Both the position numbers and the translations under genes were made by a program. A DNA stretch of 64,000 bases from Persicimonas caeni (GTDB lineage: Bacteria; Myxococcota_A; Bradymonadia; Bradymonadales; Bradymonadaceae): the NCBI RefSeq assembly GCF_006517175.1, contig NZ_CP041186.1:6785074-6849073 (forward strand). The letters are read 5' to 3'. Below, piece by piece: positions 35,305-43,384 of the stretch. Positions within the stretch are counted from its first letter, which is position 1. Every line of letters starts with the position of its first letter. The notes beneath the pieces were generated by a model that was not told the origin of the DNA, did not search any database, and saw nothing but the letters and a program-made list of their open reading frames with translations.

Positions 35305-35834
35305 GGGACCCCGGGTCCTGTGGCGTGGAACCCGGCCGAGACGCCGAAGGACCCTGGGTCCTTTGTCACGAGACGTGACCGTCACGAAAGAGGACCCCCG
35401 GTCCTCGAGAACGTGACTCGGCCTCGGTGCAAAGGACCTCGGGTCCTTTTTCGCGGCGGTCGGACGTCGCGCCGAAGGATGCAGGGTCCTTGTCGGCGGC
35501 GGTCGAGCGCTGCCTGAAAGGATGCAGGGTCCTCGATCGCGCGAGTCGAGCGACGCGCGGAAGGACCCCGGGTTCTCTTTCGCGACGGTGGGGCGTCGCC
35601 TGAAAGGACGCAGGGTCCTTTGGCGTGACACTCGACCTTGGTGCAGAAGGACCGTGGGTCCTCGAGCGCGACGTCGAGCGCAGCGCGCGAGCATGCAGGG
35701 TCGGTCGACATGGCGGTCGAGTGGCGAGGACGAGGACTCGGGGTTGTTGGGGGCGGCGGTCGGGTTGGAAAACAGAGGACCCGAGGGCGTCGAGCGCGAC
35801 GCTCGGTCGTGAGCGAAGGGATGCCGGGTGGTTC
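35305..35834 (+). repeat. Thirteen-unit tandem array of 42-44-bp palindromic units
   Basis: Palindromic cores such as AAGGACCCTGGGTCCTT start at 35305, 35347, 35391, 35431, 35475, 35517, 35561, 35603, 35647, 35691, 35733, 35775 and 35817: spacing 40-44 bp throughout, mostly 42 and 44. GGGTCCT is the best-conserved part; the left arm varies (GGACCC, GGATGC, GGACGC, GGACCG). The last four units are degenerate. Between cores the sequence is related but variable (CGCGnCGGTCGAGCG-like). The period is not a constant multiple of three, so it is not a coding repeat. The 35264-35913 interval has no gene. Confidence 0.9.
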
Positions 35835-35913
35835 GGGGCGGGGCGCAGACGCGACGACGCCGACCGCATCCCGGGGCGGTCGGCGTCGTGGTCAGACCAA
35901 AGACACCCGGTGG

Positions 35914-36729
35914 TCAGGCTTCGACCGGCTCGGGGTCGGTGGCCGGGGAGGGCTCGTCGATATCGTCGCCGCTTCGGGGCTCGACGACCTCACCGGTGCC
36001 CGGATCGACCTCCGGGGTGTTGCCGCGCCGACGCACGTAGGTGGCGATACGCTCTTGCTGGTCTTGGACCTGGGCGAGCAGCGCGCTCATCACCTCGGGC
36101 TGGTCGGCGTAGTCGGCGAGGATGGTCGCCAGCACGCGCGCGAAGCCATCACGCGCGGCGTCTTCGGCGGCTTCGACGTCGTCGAACTCCACCACGTCTC
36201 GCCGGCGCACGTCGAGTTGGGCGCCGAAGCGCGAGTTGAGCGTCTCGAGCTGGTCGACGAGCACGTTCAGCCCGCACGCGGCGACATGCTCGGCATACTC
36301 GCCGCGCAGCCGGCCGAGCATCTCGTCGACCGCAGCGTGCTGCTCCTCGTACTTGATGCTGGTAAAGGGGCGCACGCCATTGGCAAAGAAGTCCTGACGA
36401 AGCTCGCGGGCCTTGGTGCGCTGGTCGCTGTCGACCGGGCTTCGCACCAGGACGCCCAGGTTGTAGTTGACGCCCGACAGGGTGCTGTCGATGGCGTTGT
36501 CGGTCTCGGCGGCCCCGCCACGCGATTGGGTGGTGGTGCGGTCTTGAGACAGCCATTTGGTGCGCAGCGAGCGCGCGTGGTGGCACTTGTCAATCGCCGC
36601 GGCCACACGCGTCTCCAGGGGCGCGTTGGGCTGCGACAGCGTGGCGAGCTGGCGCTCGATGTCGTTCAGACAAAAGAGCAAGCTCCCCACGCCCATCTGA
36701 TACAGGTCGAAAAAGCCGCGTATACGCAT
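35914..36729 (-). CDS. Hypothetical helical protein
   Basis: 271 residues from the ATG at 36729, which has GAGGAGA upstream. Starts MRIRGFFDLYQMGVGSLLFC, and is predicted mostly helical (ERQLATLSQPNAPLETRVAA; EEQHAAVDEMLGRLRGEYAE; ARDGFARVLATILADYADQP), with an acidic tail (VDPGTGEVVEPRSGDDIDEP). No membrane segment, signal peptide or known motif. Its 3' end faces the palindromic array at 35.3-35.8 kb. Function unknown. Confidence 0.72.
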   Translation of the reverse strand: MRIRGFFDLYQMGVGSLLFCLNDIERQLATLSQPNAPLETRVAAAIDKCHHARSLRTKWLSQDRTTTQSRGGAAETDNAIDSTLSGVNYNLGVLVRSPVDSDQRTKARELRQDFFANGVRPFTSIKYEEQHAAVDEMLGRLRGEYAEHVAACGLNVLVDQLETLNSRFGAQLDVRRRDVVEFDDVEAAEDAARDGFARVLATILADYADQPEVMSALLAQVQDQQERIATYVRRRGNTPEVDPGTGEVVEPRSGDDIDEPSPATDPEPVEA

Positions 36730-37016
36730 CTTAGTCTCCTCACAATTGGGTCGAGCAGTGACCTCCCAGGCGAGGTCACGGACACATGGCGACTGCGGCA
36801 ACAGCCAAAACCCGTACTGCGTCCAACCGGGGGCTCGAGCCGGCGAGGCCGACTCAGCCGGGAGGTGCCATCCCCCTCCCGCTACAATTGCCAGAATAGG
36901 GTGATGATGCCAGAGGAGGGGCGCGAAGGGAAGGGGCGCTCGCGTTTGTCCATTCCGCCCCACGTGTGTACGGTCAGTGCAGGTCATTCATAAACGTTCT
37001 CAACAAGGGTGGCGAC

Positions 37017-38882
37017 ATGAGCTCCGACATCGGAAGAAACGATCCTTGCCCCTGCGGAAGTGGGCGCAAATACAAGAAATGTTGCCTGAGAAAGCAAAAA
37101 GTGGCCAGCGGGAGGGTGGCGCCGCGCAGGCCCACGCCGGCCATCGAGGTGTCGCCGCGTGGTTGGGCGGAGCTGCAACGGCGGCTTCCTGACGACGTCG
37201 ACACCCTCGCCGGGGCGACAGCGGCGCTCGGCGACGCGGGGCCCGACATCCACAACTGGGTGTGGGACATGCTCACGATGTGGCGCAGGCAATCGGGTTC
37301 GAGCGCCGAGGCGGCCTCCCTGGGGGCGAGCTTCGCCGAAGAGATCGTGGCGCGCTTTTCTGCAGAAGACGACGCGTTCCGCCGGTCGGTCGAGGCCGAA
37401 CGCGCCTTTTTGTTGGGGCGAGCCGGTCGCACAGACGAGGCCGAGGCGATCTGCCGGCGGCATATCGACGCGCACCCCGAAGAAGCCCGCGCCTACTGCA
37501 CGTTGGCCGACGTGCTTCTCGACGCCGAGCCCGCCGAGCCAGCTCGGGCGCTCGAGGTTTTGGAGGAGGCGGCTGCGCGCCCCGTTTCGGATGCGCAGAG
37601 TTGGGATCTCGCGCGTCGGATCGAAGAAGCCCGAGAGATGCTGCGCACCCAAGAGATGCGCGCCTCGGAGCACTATGTCGAGTGGGACCAGTTCTGGGAG
37701 GCTTTCGACGACGCCGGCCTCGACCAGAAGTTCGAGATGGCCCGCGAGCGGATTGACAACGCCCCGGACTTCGACGCCGAATGGGCGTTTGCGTTGATGG
37801 TCGAGGGGCTCGGGGCGCCGTGTCAGGAGGAAGGTCGACGGAAGGAGTGGCTCGAGACCTTGGCGCGGCTTCGAGCTCGGCGGCCCGAGGTTGCAAAGCA
37901 GGAGTCTGGGTCTCTCGGGTCGATGGCGGTCGAGTTCGCCCTGGCAGGACACCGCGAGTACCTCGACGAGGCGCTGGCGTTGATGTTCGAGGAGCCGGCC
38001 AGCGCGCCGGATTTAGTCTTGCGGGAGTTCGAGCTACTTGCCTACGCCGGCGAAACAGGGCTGTTGGACTGGTTGAGTGAAAAGTGGCCCGAGTACCGAG
38101 AGGGCGAGAACTTGATGCCGCACGCCTATACCGAGTGGGCCAGTTGGGCGGCACTGGCGCAGCTGGCCGCCTGGGCCGAAGAGGACATCGACAGGGCGCA
38201 CACCCTGCAGGAGCTGCGCGATGTGCTCGGCGATATGTGGGAGGAGCTCGACCCCGGGCGAGTCGAGCGGTACGTGACCGAGTTTGTGGGTGCCGAGCCG
38301 GCGCGCTTCGACGCGGCTTCAGCCGCAGAGTTCGACGACGCAGACCGAGTCATCGAATCGGTCACGTTCGCGTTCGGCCGCGACTTGGTCGATGCTCAAG
38401 GCTGGCATCCCTTCAAGGCCTTGCTTGCGGTTCAGCATTTGAGCGCGTTTCTCGAGCACAACGCCCGGTGTGAGGACCCGTTCCAAGATGCGTACGCCAC
38501 CAAACAGGCAATGCAATCGAAGGCGATGCGTCGCCAACTCAAAGCGCTGCGAGAAGAGTGGCGCGAGGGGCCCCGGTTCGCGCCGCATCCCGATCTAGCG
38601 GAGGGCTTCGCCGAGGCCGTCTACGACGAGGGCATGTTCGGGGCCCCCTACTCGGCGGCGGCGTTCTTCGAGGCCGTGGTGCGGCTGACTCCCTGGCTGG
38701 CGCAGCGCGGCTTCATCGAGCGTGGCGAGTTGGTCGAGGCGATCCAAGGGCACTTTGGGCAGCGAATCAACGACGTGGGCGCCAAGTACGTGCGCGCGAC
38801 TGGCCGTCATCCGCTGCTGGTGCGAGGGTTCGCGGATGCGGCGGATGCGTTGGATAGAGCTTATGGCGCTAATCGCAGATGA
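37017..38882 (+). CDS. SEC-C motif protein with long helical repeat region
   Basis: 621 residues from the ATG at 37017 (AGGGTGGCGAC upstream). Residues 4-27 are a SEC-C zinc motif like the SecA C-terminus (GRNDPCPCGSGRKYKKCC, with the C-x-C and CC ligands). The rest is helical with TPR-like segments near 130-190 (AICRRHIDAHPEEARAYCTL) and acidic patches. SEC-C modules bind zinc and often ribosomes, SecB or nucleic acid. The rest of the protein gives no activity. Single gene between a divergent unknown gene and a polarised repeat. The 36730-37016 gap contains nothing I can name. Confidence 0.82.
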   Translation: MSSDIGRNDPCPCGSGRKYKKCCLRKQKVASGRVAPRRPTPAIEVSPRGWAELQRRLPDDVDTLAGATAALGDAGPDIHNWVWDMLTMWRRQSGSSAEAASLGASFAEEIVARFSAEDDAFRRSVEAERAFLLGRAGRTDEAEAICRRHIDAHPEEARAYCTLADVLLDAEPAEPARALEVLEEAAARPVSDAQSWDLARRIEEAREMLRTQEMRASEHYVEWDQFWEAFDDAGLDQKFEMARERIDNAPDFDAEWAFALMVEGLGAPCQEEGRRKEWLETLARLRARRPEVAKQESGSLGSMAVEFALAGHREYLDEALALMFEEPASAPDLVLREFELLAYAGETGLLDWLSEKWPEYREGENLMPHAYTEWASWAALAQLAAWAEEDIDRAHTLQELRDVLGDMWEELDPGRVERYVTEFVGAEPARFDAASAAEFDDADRVIESVTFAFGRDLVDAQGWHPFKALLAVQHLSAFLEHNARCEDPFQDAYATKQAMQSKAMRRQLKALREEWREGPRFAPHPDLAEGFAEAVYDEGMFGAPYSAAAFFEAVVRLTPWLAQRGFIERGELVEAIQGHFGQRINDVGAKYVRATGRHPLLVRGFADAADALDRAYGANRR

Positions 38883-38947
38883 CGTGATGTCAGGCGGATG
38901 GCCGAGCGGGTTGGGTGATGATGAGCCGGTAGCGCCATCGCGGCGGT

Positions 38948-39011
38948 CGTAAGGGAGCCCGTCGTAAGGGAACCAGGTTCCCCGGCGAGGCGCATTCTGT
39001 GCGGGTGAGCG
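38948..39011 (+). repeat. Polarised repeat, full copy with a duplicated left fragment
   Basis: A 12-bp left fragment CGTAAGGGAGCC (38948-38959) precedes a full copy at 38963-39011 with core GGGAACCAGGTTCCCC then GGCGAGGCG. Confidence 0.86.
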
Positions 39012-39028
39012 ACGGATCGGGTGGCGGG

Positions 39029-39619
39029 CTAGTAGGTGATGCGTACCCCGACGGTGCCGCCGTCGAGCGTGGGCGTGGGGGCGCCGAAGATGTCGAGGTC
39101 GGGTGGGCTCGGCTCGGGCGGCTCGTCGGTCCACTCGTAGCCGATGGTCGCCCCGCCGACGGCCATCACGGCGGCTGCGCCCACGGCGGCGAGTTTGGTG
39201 TTGGTGGAGGGGTCGTCGACGAGTGAGGTGACCAGCCACACGGTTCCTCCGCCGGCGACGGCGCCCACCAGAAATCCGCCCAAAGTCCCCTGCGGGGTCC
39301 CGTTGCCCTCGAGCCAGTTCCCGCCGTAGTAGGTGCCGAGGACCGTGCCGGTCGACATCATCAGCAGAGGGATGATCTCGGCAAAGGACGGAACCTGGCC
39401 GTCGCGGGGCTGCGCGGCCACCGTGCCGCCCATGGTCATGACGCCCCCCACGATCGCGCCGCCGACAAGGCCCAGCGTGCCGAAGCCGACCTCCGACAAG
39501 ATGCGCAGGCCGTCGGCGGGGCGGGTCGGCGCGTCGGCCGTCGTGTCGGGCTGCTCGGCCCAGCCGGGGGAGGCCGTCAGGAGCGTGAGCAGAAGGATTG
39601 TGGTCGTTGCGGTTCTCAT
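39029..39619 (-). CDS. Small exported/membrane protein with glycine-rich helices
   Basis: 196 residues from the ATG at 39619 (GGAAG upstream). Signal peptide (about 1-21, ending SPGWA), then several Gly/Ala-rich hydrophobic stretches (TLGLVGGAIVGGVMTMGGTV; FLVGAVAGGGTVWLV; AAVGAAAVMAVGGATIGYEW) and a polar proline-rich segment ending GGTVGVRITY. Glycine-zipper-type outer-envelope protein is likely. Function unknown. It is convergent with the SEC-C gene across a repeat and divergent from the endonuclease V gene. Confidence 0.7.
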   Translation of the reverse strand: MRTATTTILLLTLLTASPGWAEQPDTTADAPTRPADGLRILSEVGFGTLGLVGGAIVGGVMTMGGTVAAQPRDGQVPSFAEIIPLLMMSTGTVLGTYYGGNWLEGNGTPQGTLGGFLVGAVAGGGTVWLVTSLVDDPSTNTKLAAVGAAAVMAVGGATIGYEWTDEPPEPSPPDLDIFGAPTPTLDGGTVGVRITY

Positions 39620-39806
39620 CGGACTTCCGTGCTGTCGGGCGGCACCGGCTCGGGCCGCCACCATCTCGGGGACGGCGGGCGAGGCTGTGTTGTGCTGCGT
39701 TTGCGTTGTCCCTCATGGTAGGCGAGAAACGTCGATGATTGAAGGCAGCAGGCGCGTGGGGCAGCGGGAGCAAACGGTCCATCGAAGCCGAGTGGAGACG
39801 AAGACG

Positions 39807-40475
39807 ATGCACGATTGGGATATCACCTTCGAACAAGCCAAGCAGATCCAGCAAGAACTGCGCGACAAGGTGCGCGAGGCGCCGCTGCCCGGGCCGGTGC
39901 GCTTGGTCGCCGGGGCGGATGCGTCGTTTTCGAAGGGCTCGGACGACATGTTTGCCGCCATCGTGGTGCTCGACGCCAAGACGCTCGAGGTGGTCGACGT
40001 GGGGCGGGCCGAGTGTCGCGCGCTCTTTCCGTACGTGCCGGGTTACCTGTCGTTTCGCGAGGCGCCGGCGTTGCTGCAGGCCTGGGAAGAGCTCGACGTC
40101 GAACCCGACCTGCTCGTCTGCGACGCCCAGGGCCGAGCCCACCCGCGCAAGTTCGGGCTGGCGTGCCACATGGGCGTACTCCTCGACATTCCTACCATCG
40201 GCTCGGCCAAGAATCTGCTGTGCGGCGAGCATCGCGATCCGGCGCCTGACAAGGGCTCGTACCGAAGCATCTACGATCGGGAGGGCGAGGTCATCGGGTC
40301 GGTGTTGCGTACTCGCGCCGAGGTCAATCCGGTCTATGTGTCGGTCGGCCACAAGATCACGCTGCCGGCCGCCCGCCGCCAGATCATGCGGTTCAGCCCC
40401 AAGTATCGGATCCCCGAGCCGATCCGACACGCCCATAACGAGGTCAACCGGATGCGCCGGGCTGCGTTGGAATGA
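39807..40475 (+). CDS. nfi: Endonuclease V (deoxyinosine 3' endonuclease)
   Basis: 222 residues, normal size. Motifs: AGADASFSKGSDDMF (first active-site Asp), FPYVPGYLSFREAPAL (the PYxPGxLxFRE wedge motif) and LLVCDAQGRAHPRKFGLACH (second Asp and the DGxGxxHPR loop, here with Ala-Gln), then IPTIGSAKNLL with the structural Lys. It cleaves the second phosphodiester 3' of deoxyinosine in DNA, starting repair of deaminated adenine. GGAGACGAAGACG before the ATG provides the ribosome binding site. Confidence 0.93.
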   Translation: MHDWDITFEQAKQIQQELRDKVREAPLPGPVRLVAGADASFSKGSDDMFAAIVVLDAKTLEVVDVGRAECRALFPYVPGYLSFREAPALLQAWEELDVEPDLLVCDAQGRAHPRKFGLACHMGVLLDIPTIGSAKNLLCGEHRDPAPDKGSYRSIYDREGEVIGSVLRTRAEVNPVYVSVGHKITLPAARRQIMRFSPKYRIPEPIRHAHNEVNRMRRAALE

Positions 40476-40520
40476 GGTGCGGGTTTGGGGTTGTATGACT
40501 TCGTGGAGGTGTGGGTTGCT

Positions 40521-40721
40521 GGGAGATTGCGTAGAGGAGGCACTGCCGGTGCGTGGCGCTGCCCCCGGCCGGCCTCCGCCGGCCGGCCCCCGCGCGAAGC
40601 AGCGGGGGCCTATATGGTCGGCCTATCAAAAGTGGTTCAGAGGCGAACCTACAACAATGTACCTCTGTTGCTAGAGCAACCATAAATCCCCCCGTTGCTT
40701 CGCACGGGGGGCAGGCGATCG
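40521..40721 (-). repeat. Hairpin-rich repeat element, copy C (inverted, truncated)
   Basis: Reverse-complement relative of the 41904-42159 element: same end GGGAGATTGCGTAGAGGAGG, strong hairpins (GGCCGGCC around TCCGCC; CCCCCGCGCGAAGCAGCGGGGG; CCCCCCGTTGCTTCGCACGG), then sequence divergence after GGGGGGCAGGCG. Shared flank (TGGAGGTGTGGGTTGCT) extends beyond the hairpin end. The 40476-40809 gap holds nothing else. Confidence 0.82.
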
Positions 40722-40809
40722 GCGGCTCGTGTTGCGGACGAGATGCATTGGCCAAGCGAAACTCGCCGAACAGGACATGAAGCGCTTGACGGGGGGAGCA
40801 TCGTGGCAC

Positions 40810-41235
40810 CTAGATGTCCCGCGTCTCGTCGTACGCTTCGGCGATCTTCAGCAGGGCGTCGAAAAGCTTCTCGCTTCGAAATGTGCGTTCGATGTCGCGC
40901 ACAACTTCCGGTTCCTCGTGGTCCCACGCAACCGACATGTCTTCGTAGTAGGGGTGGGCGGTCTCCAGCTTATCGAGCATCTGGCTCGTCACCAGCACAA
41001 TCGGTTGGCCAAGGTTGGCCATCAAGAATGCCTCGACAGCGCTTAATGTCACCTCTCGTGCGGGGCCAGACGTGGCGTCTTGACTCGCGCTTGATGGCGA
41101 GTCGGACTCAAAGGCGTCGGAGTGTGGCCCATACACGGCTCCACCAAACACAACGGACTCACCGTCGTCGCTACGCACGGCTTTCCCGCAGTGGATGTAT
41201 TGCTTGGTCACGAGGTTGAGAAGGTGAAGGTGCAT
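40810..41235 (-). CDS. Hypothetical protein
   Basis: 141 residues starting MHLHLLNLVTKQYIHCGKAV. The middle has a serine/aspartate-rich stretch (FESDSPSSASQDATSG), and the second half alternates strand and helix (FLMANLGQPIVLVTSQMLD; RSEKLFDALLKIAEAYDETR). No signal peptide and no recognised motif. Weak ribosome binding site. It is a short single gene between hairpin-rich repeat elements, with somewhat lower GC than its neighbours; a real gene is likely but not certain. Confidence 0.55.
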   Translation of the reverse strand: MHLHLLNLVTKQYIHCGKAVRSDDGESVVFGGAVYGPHSDAFESDSPSSASQDATSGPAREVTLSAVEAFLMANLGQPIVLVTSQMLDKLETAHPYYEDMSVAWDHEEPEVVRDIERTFRSEKLFDALLKIAEAYDETRDI

Positions 41236-41344
41236 GGTTGCTACCGCTCGATTAGGGGGAGCGTTCCTTTCGTAAATACTGAGCGGAGAATAGCGATTGC
41301 CTTCGGCTAGAACAACGGGTCAAAAGGGGACGAGGCTCTCCGAG

Positions 41345-41374
41345 GTCGCAAGGGAACCAAGTTCCCCGATGAGC
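41345..41374 (+). repeat. Polarised repeat, left core only
   Basis: GGGAACCAAGTTCCCC then GATGAGCT, joined directly to hairpin element A. Confidence 0.82.
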
Positions 41375-41482
41375 TGGGAGGTTGCGAGCAGTAGGCATTG
41401 CCGATTCGCGGCGATGCCCCCCGGCGGAGGCCGCCGGGGGGCATCGCCACGCACCGGCAGTGCCTTCTCTACGCAATCTCCC
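41374..41482 (+). repeat. Hairpin element A (109 bp)
   Basis: Ends GGGAGGTTGCG and, inverted, CGCAATCTCCC. The centre is a perfect 17-bp stem, GCGATGCCCCCCGGCGG at 41411-41427 against its complement at 41431-41447, with a 3-nt loop. The outer arms are also related to each other (GTAGGCATTGCCGATTCG versus the complement of GCACCGGCAGTGCC), so nearly the whole element can fold as one long hairpin. It is an internal-deletion form of element B. Confidence 0.88.
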
Positions 41483-41625
41483 AGCAACCCACACCTCCAC
41501 CAAGTCAACCGTTCGGGCCCGCCGTACGTGTGTGGCGGTCGAGGGGCATCCACGCAAGGCGACGTTAGAGACGTCGCTGCGCCGCAGAGCGCCGCGCCCC
41601 GACCTGGTTGTAAGATGTGCGGGAT

Positions 41626-41672
41626 GGTGAGAACCAGGTTCCCCGACGAGGCGCATTCTATGCGGGTGAGCG
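41626..41672 (+). repeat. Polarised repeat, near-full copy with altered left end
   Basis: GGTGAGAACCAGGTTCCCC then GACGAGGCGCATTCTATGCGGG: the GGGAA arm is changed to GTGAGAA, the rest intact. Confidence 0.84.
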
Positions 41673-41873
41673 GCGGCTTGTAGTGGCTTGTTGGGGCGCC
41701 CTTGCAGGGGAGCGGCTCCTTCTATTAGGGGCGCCTGCACGGCGGCGCGGCCATTATGGAATCGTGTCGATGTAGCTCATGTGGTCGATGAGGCGACTCC
41801 CTAATGGTCTTAGCCCTTAATAGCTGGCGCTGCTGGTCTGCATGGCTTTCGCTCCTCGCAAGCCAAACCGGAC

Positions 41874-41904
41874 TCGTAAGGGAGCCAGGTTCCCCGACGA
41901 GGCG
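41874..41904 (+). repeat. Polarised repeat, left core only
   Basis: GGGAGCCAGGTTCCCC then GACGAGGC, joined directly to hairpin element B. Confidence 0.83.
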
Positions 41905-42159
41905 GGAGGTTACGAGCAGTAGGCATTGCCGATTCGCGGCGATGCCCCCCGGCGGCCTTCGCCGCCTGCCCCCCGTGCGAAGCCACGGGGGGCTTTATGG
42001 TCGCTCTAGCAGCAGTGGTGCATTGTTGTAGGTTCGCCTCTGAACCACTTTTGATAGGCCGACCATATAGGCCCCCGCTGCTTCGCGCGGGGGCCGGCCG
42101 GCGGAGGCCGGCCGGGGGCATCGCCACGCACCGGCAGTGCCTTCTCTACGCAATCTCCC
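41904..42159 (+). repeat. Hairpin element B (256 bp)
   Basis: Same ends as element A, but with internal hairpins (GGCGGCCTTCGCCGCC; CCCCCCGTGCGAAGCCACGG; GCCCCCGCTGCTTCGCGCGG; GGCCGGCGGAGGCCGGCC) and a central single-stranded-like tract containing GTAGGTTCGCCTCTGAACC. The fold would be multi-branched. Copy C at 40521 is an inverted relative. No ORF with a start signal. A MITE-like element or structured RNA are both possible. Confidence 0.85.
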
Positions 42160-42303
42160 AGCAACCCACACCTCCACCAAGTCAACCGTTCAGGCCCGCC
42201 GTACGTGTGTGGCGGTCGAGGGGCATCCACGCAAGGCGATGTTAGAGACGTCGCTGCGCCGCAGAGCACCGCGCCCCGACCTGGTTGTAAGATGTGCGGG
42301 ATG

Positions 42304-42352
42304 GTGAGAGCCAGGTTCCCCGACGAGGCGGGTTCCCGACGAGAGGCATTTC
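42304..42352 (+). repeat. Degenerate polarised repeat
   Basis: GAGAGCCAGGTTCCCC, GACGAGGCG, then a second partial GGTTCCCGACGAGAGGCATT: the same internal duplication pattern as at 33083, now decayed. Confidence 0.78.
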
Positions 42353-42430
42353 ACCAAGCGATTGACTAGATGAGCAAAGCGTCGCCCGCTTGGTGCCTGA
42401 GCGGGCATGGTAGATAGTTATTTGGTTTTC

Positions 42431-43384
42431 TCACATACCCAAAGCGTCACGTACATCCTGACGGTCCAACATCTCGACACACCAGCGAAAGTGGCCATCC
42501 GTTCCGTCGGGCGCGTAGGCGTTGCTCGTAAGGAGGGCGTACACCGCGCGGTAAGCCAGAAGCGTGTCGCGGTCGTAGCCGAATGCTCGTTGCATGGTCG
42601 TGGTTAGCTGCTCGTCGAGTTCGCGCGCACAAGGGCCCCACATCTCGAAGATGGCGCTTGTGATGCTCGCGTCGAAAGCTGGATCTCCCACCGTCGACAA
42701 GAAGCCGAAATCGAGCACGGACACGGGCTCAATGTCGTCATTGACCAGGATGTTGGCGGGGCACAAGTCTCCGTGGATTACGCTCATTGTCGCGTTGTCG
42801 CGCGACTCGAGAAAGCTGTGCGTGGCTTCGAGGAGGGCGTCGAGTTTAGACACTTCGCGCTCGAGTTGAGTTGCAAAACGCGCGACCCGTCGGCGTAGCA
42901 GACCTCCGATACTGTCGCTCCAGCGGTCACTTCCTTCCCAGAACGACTCAGTCTCATCGAGCACGAAGACCTGGCGAAACTCGGAAGCTTCGCCGATGGA
43001 TAGAAACGTCGAGAGTACCTCCACGAGGGCATCGACGGCTTGTGGCTTGGGCCGCTTCGCCGTGGAGACAAGGTGTTGGTCGAGAGGGGTTCCCGGTAAG
43101 AAGTCTTCGGTGGTAATCGCGACGCCGTCGACAGTGTCGATTCGGTGAATCTTCGGGGTACGCAGTGAGTGGTTCGCACGCGAGAGCCGGTCGTAGTATG
43201 CGGCGAGCGGCCGGAGGGTGTCGGCCCCTCGATGGAACCACACCTTTGCTACGAGCTCGCCTGGAACGAGCGAGTAGACGGCTCCCTCCATACCTGCGGC
43301 GAGTCGGGTAGCGTCAGGGTAACCTCGTGCTCGAAAGTATTCGAGCCACTGTTTTTCGGCGGAAGCGGCCTTCTTGTCTCTCAT
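42431..43384 (-). CDS. Aminoglycoside phosphotransferase-like (APH) kinase
   Basis: 317 residues. APH/choline-kinase fold: N-lobe with AAGMEGAVYSLVPGELVAKV (nucleotide loop and Lys), Brenner motif VIHGDLCPANILVND (catalytic Asp, Asn) and metal motif SVLDFGFLSTVGDPAFD. Last gene of a four-gene operon; its ATG overlaps the stop of the Nudix-methyltransferase-APH gene (ATGA, 43381-43384). Proteins of this fold phosphorylate small molecules, not only aminoglycosides. The substrate is unknown, and the presence of a second APH domain encoded just upstream suggests related or sequential substrates. Confidence 0.88.
   Translation of the reverse strand: MRDKKAASAEKQWLEYFRARGYPDATRLAAGMEGAVYSLVPGELVAKVWFHRGADTLRPLAAYYDRLSRANHSLRTPKIHRIDTVDGVAITTEDFLPGTPLDQHLVSTAKRPKPQAVDALVEVLSTFLSIGEASEFRQVFVLDETESFWEGSDRWSDSIGGLLRRRVARFATQLEREVSKLDALLEATHSFLESRDNATMSVIHGDLCPANILVNDDIEPVSVLDFGFLSTVGDPAFDASITSAIFEMWGPCARELDEQLTTTMQRAFGYDRDTLLAYRAVYALLTSNAYAPDGTDGHFRWCVEMLDRQDVRDALGM

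Larger units (their letters stand above)
41236..42430 (+). other. 1.2-kb gene-free region built of two repeat-bounded units
   Basis: No supportable gene. Two units with the same order follow one another: polarised-repeat core, hairpin element (A or B), then a shared ~150-bp tract containing CCGCCGTACGTGTGTGGCGG and GATGTGCGGGATGGTGAG, then the next repeat core. Unit 1 runs 41374-~41652, unit 2 41904-~42330. They differ mainly by a 147-bp internal part of the hairpin element. Each begins right after GATGAGCT or GACGAGGC of a repeat. Confidence 0.8.

Noticed and set aside
35305-35834. CRISPR array
   Set aside because: The period is 42-44 bp with a conserved part of only ~16 bp that is itself palindromic, the 'spacers' are related to each other, and no cas gene is present.
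35068-35869. Arg/Pro-rich repeat proteins on the minus strand across the palindromic array
   Set aside because: The unit length alternates between 40 and 44 bp, so no frame keeps the repeat in phase. This is not expected of a selected repeat protein.
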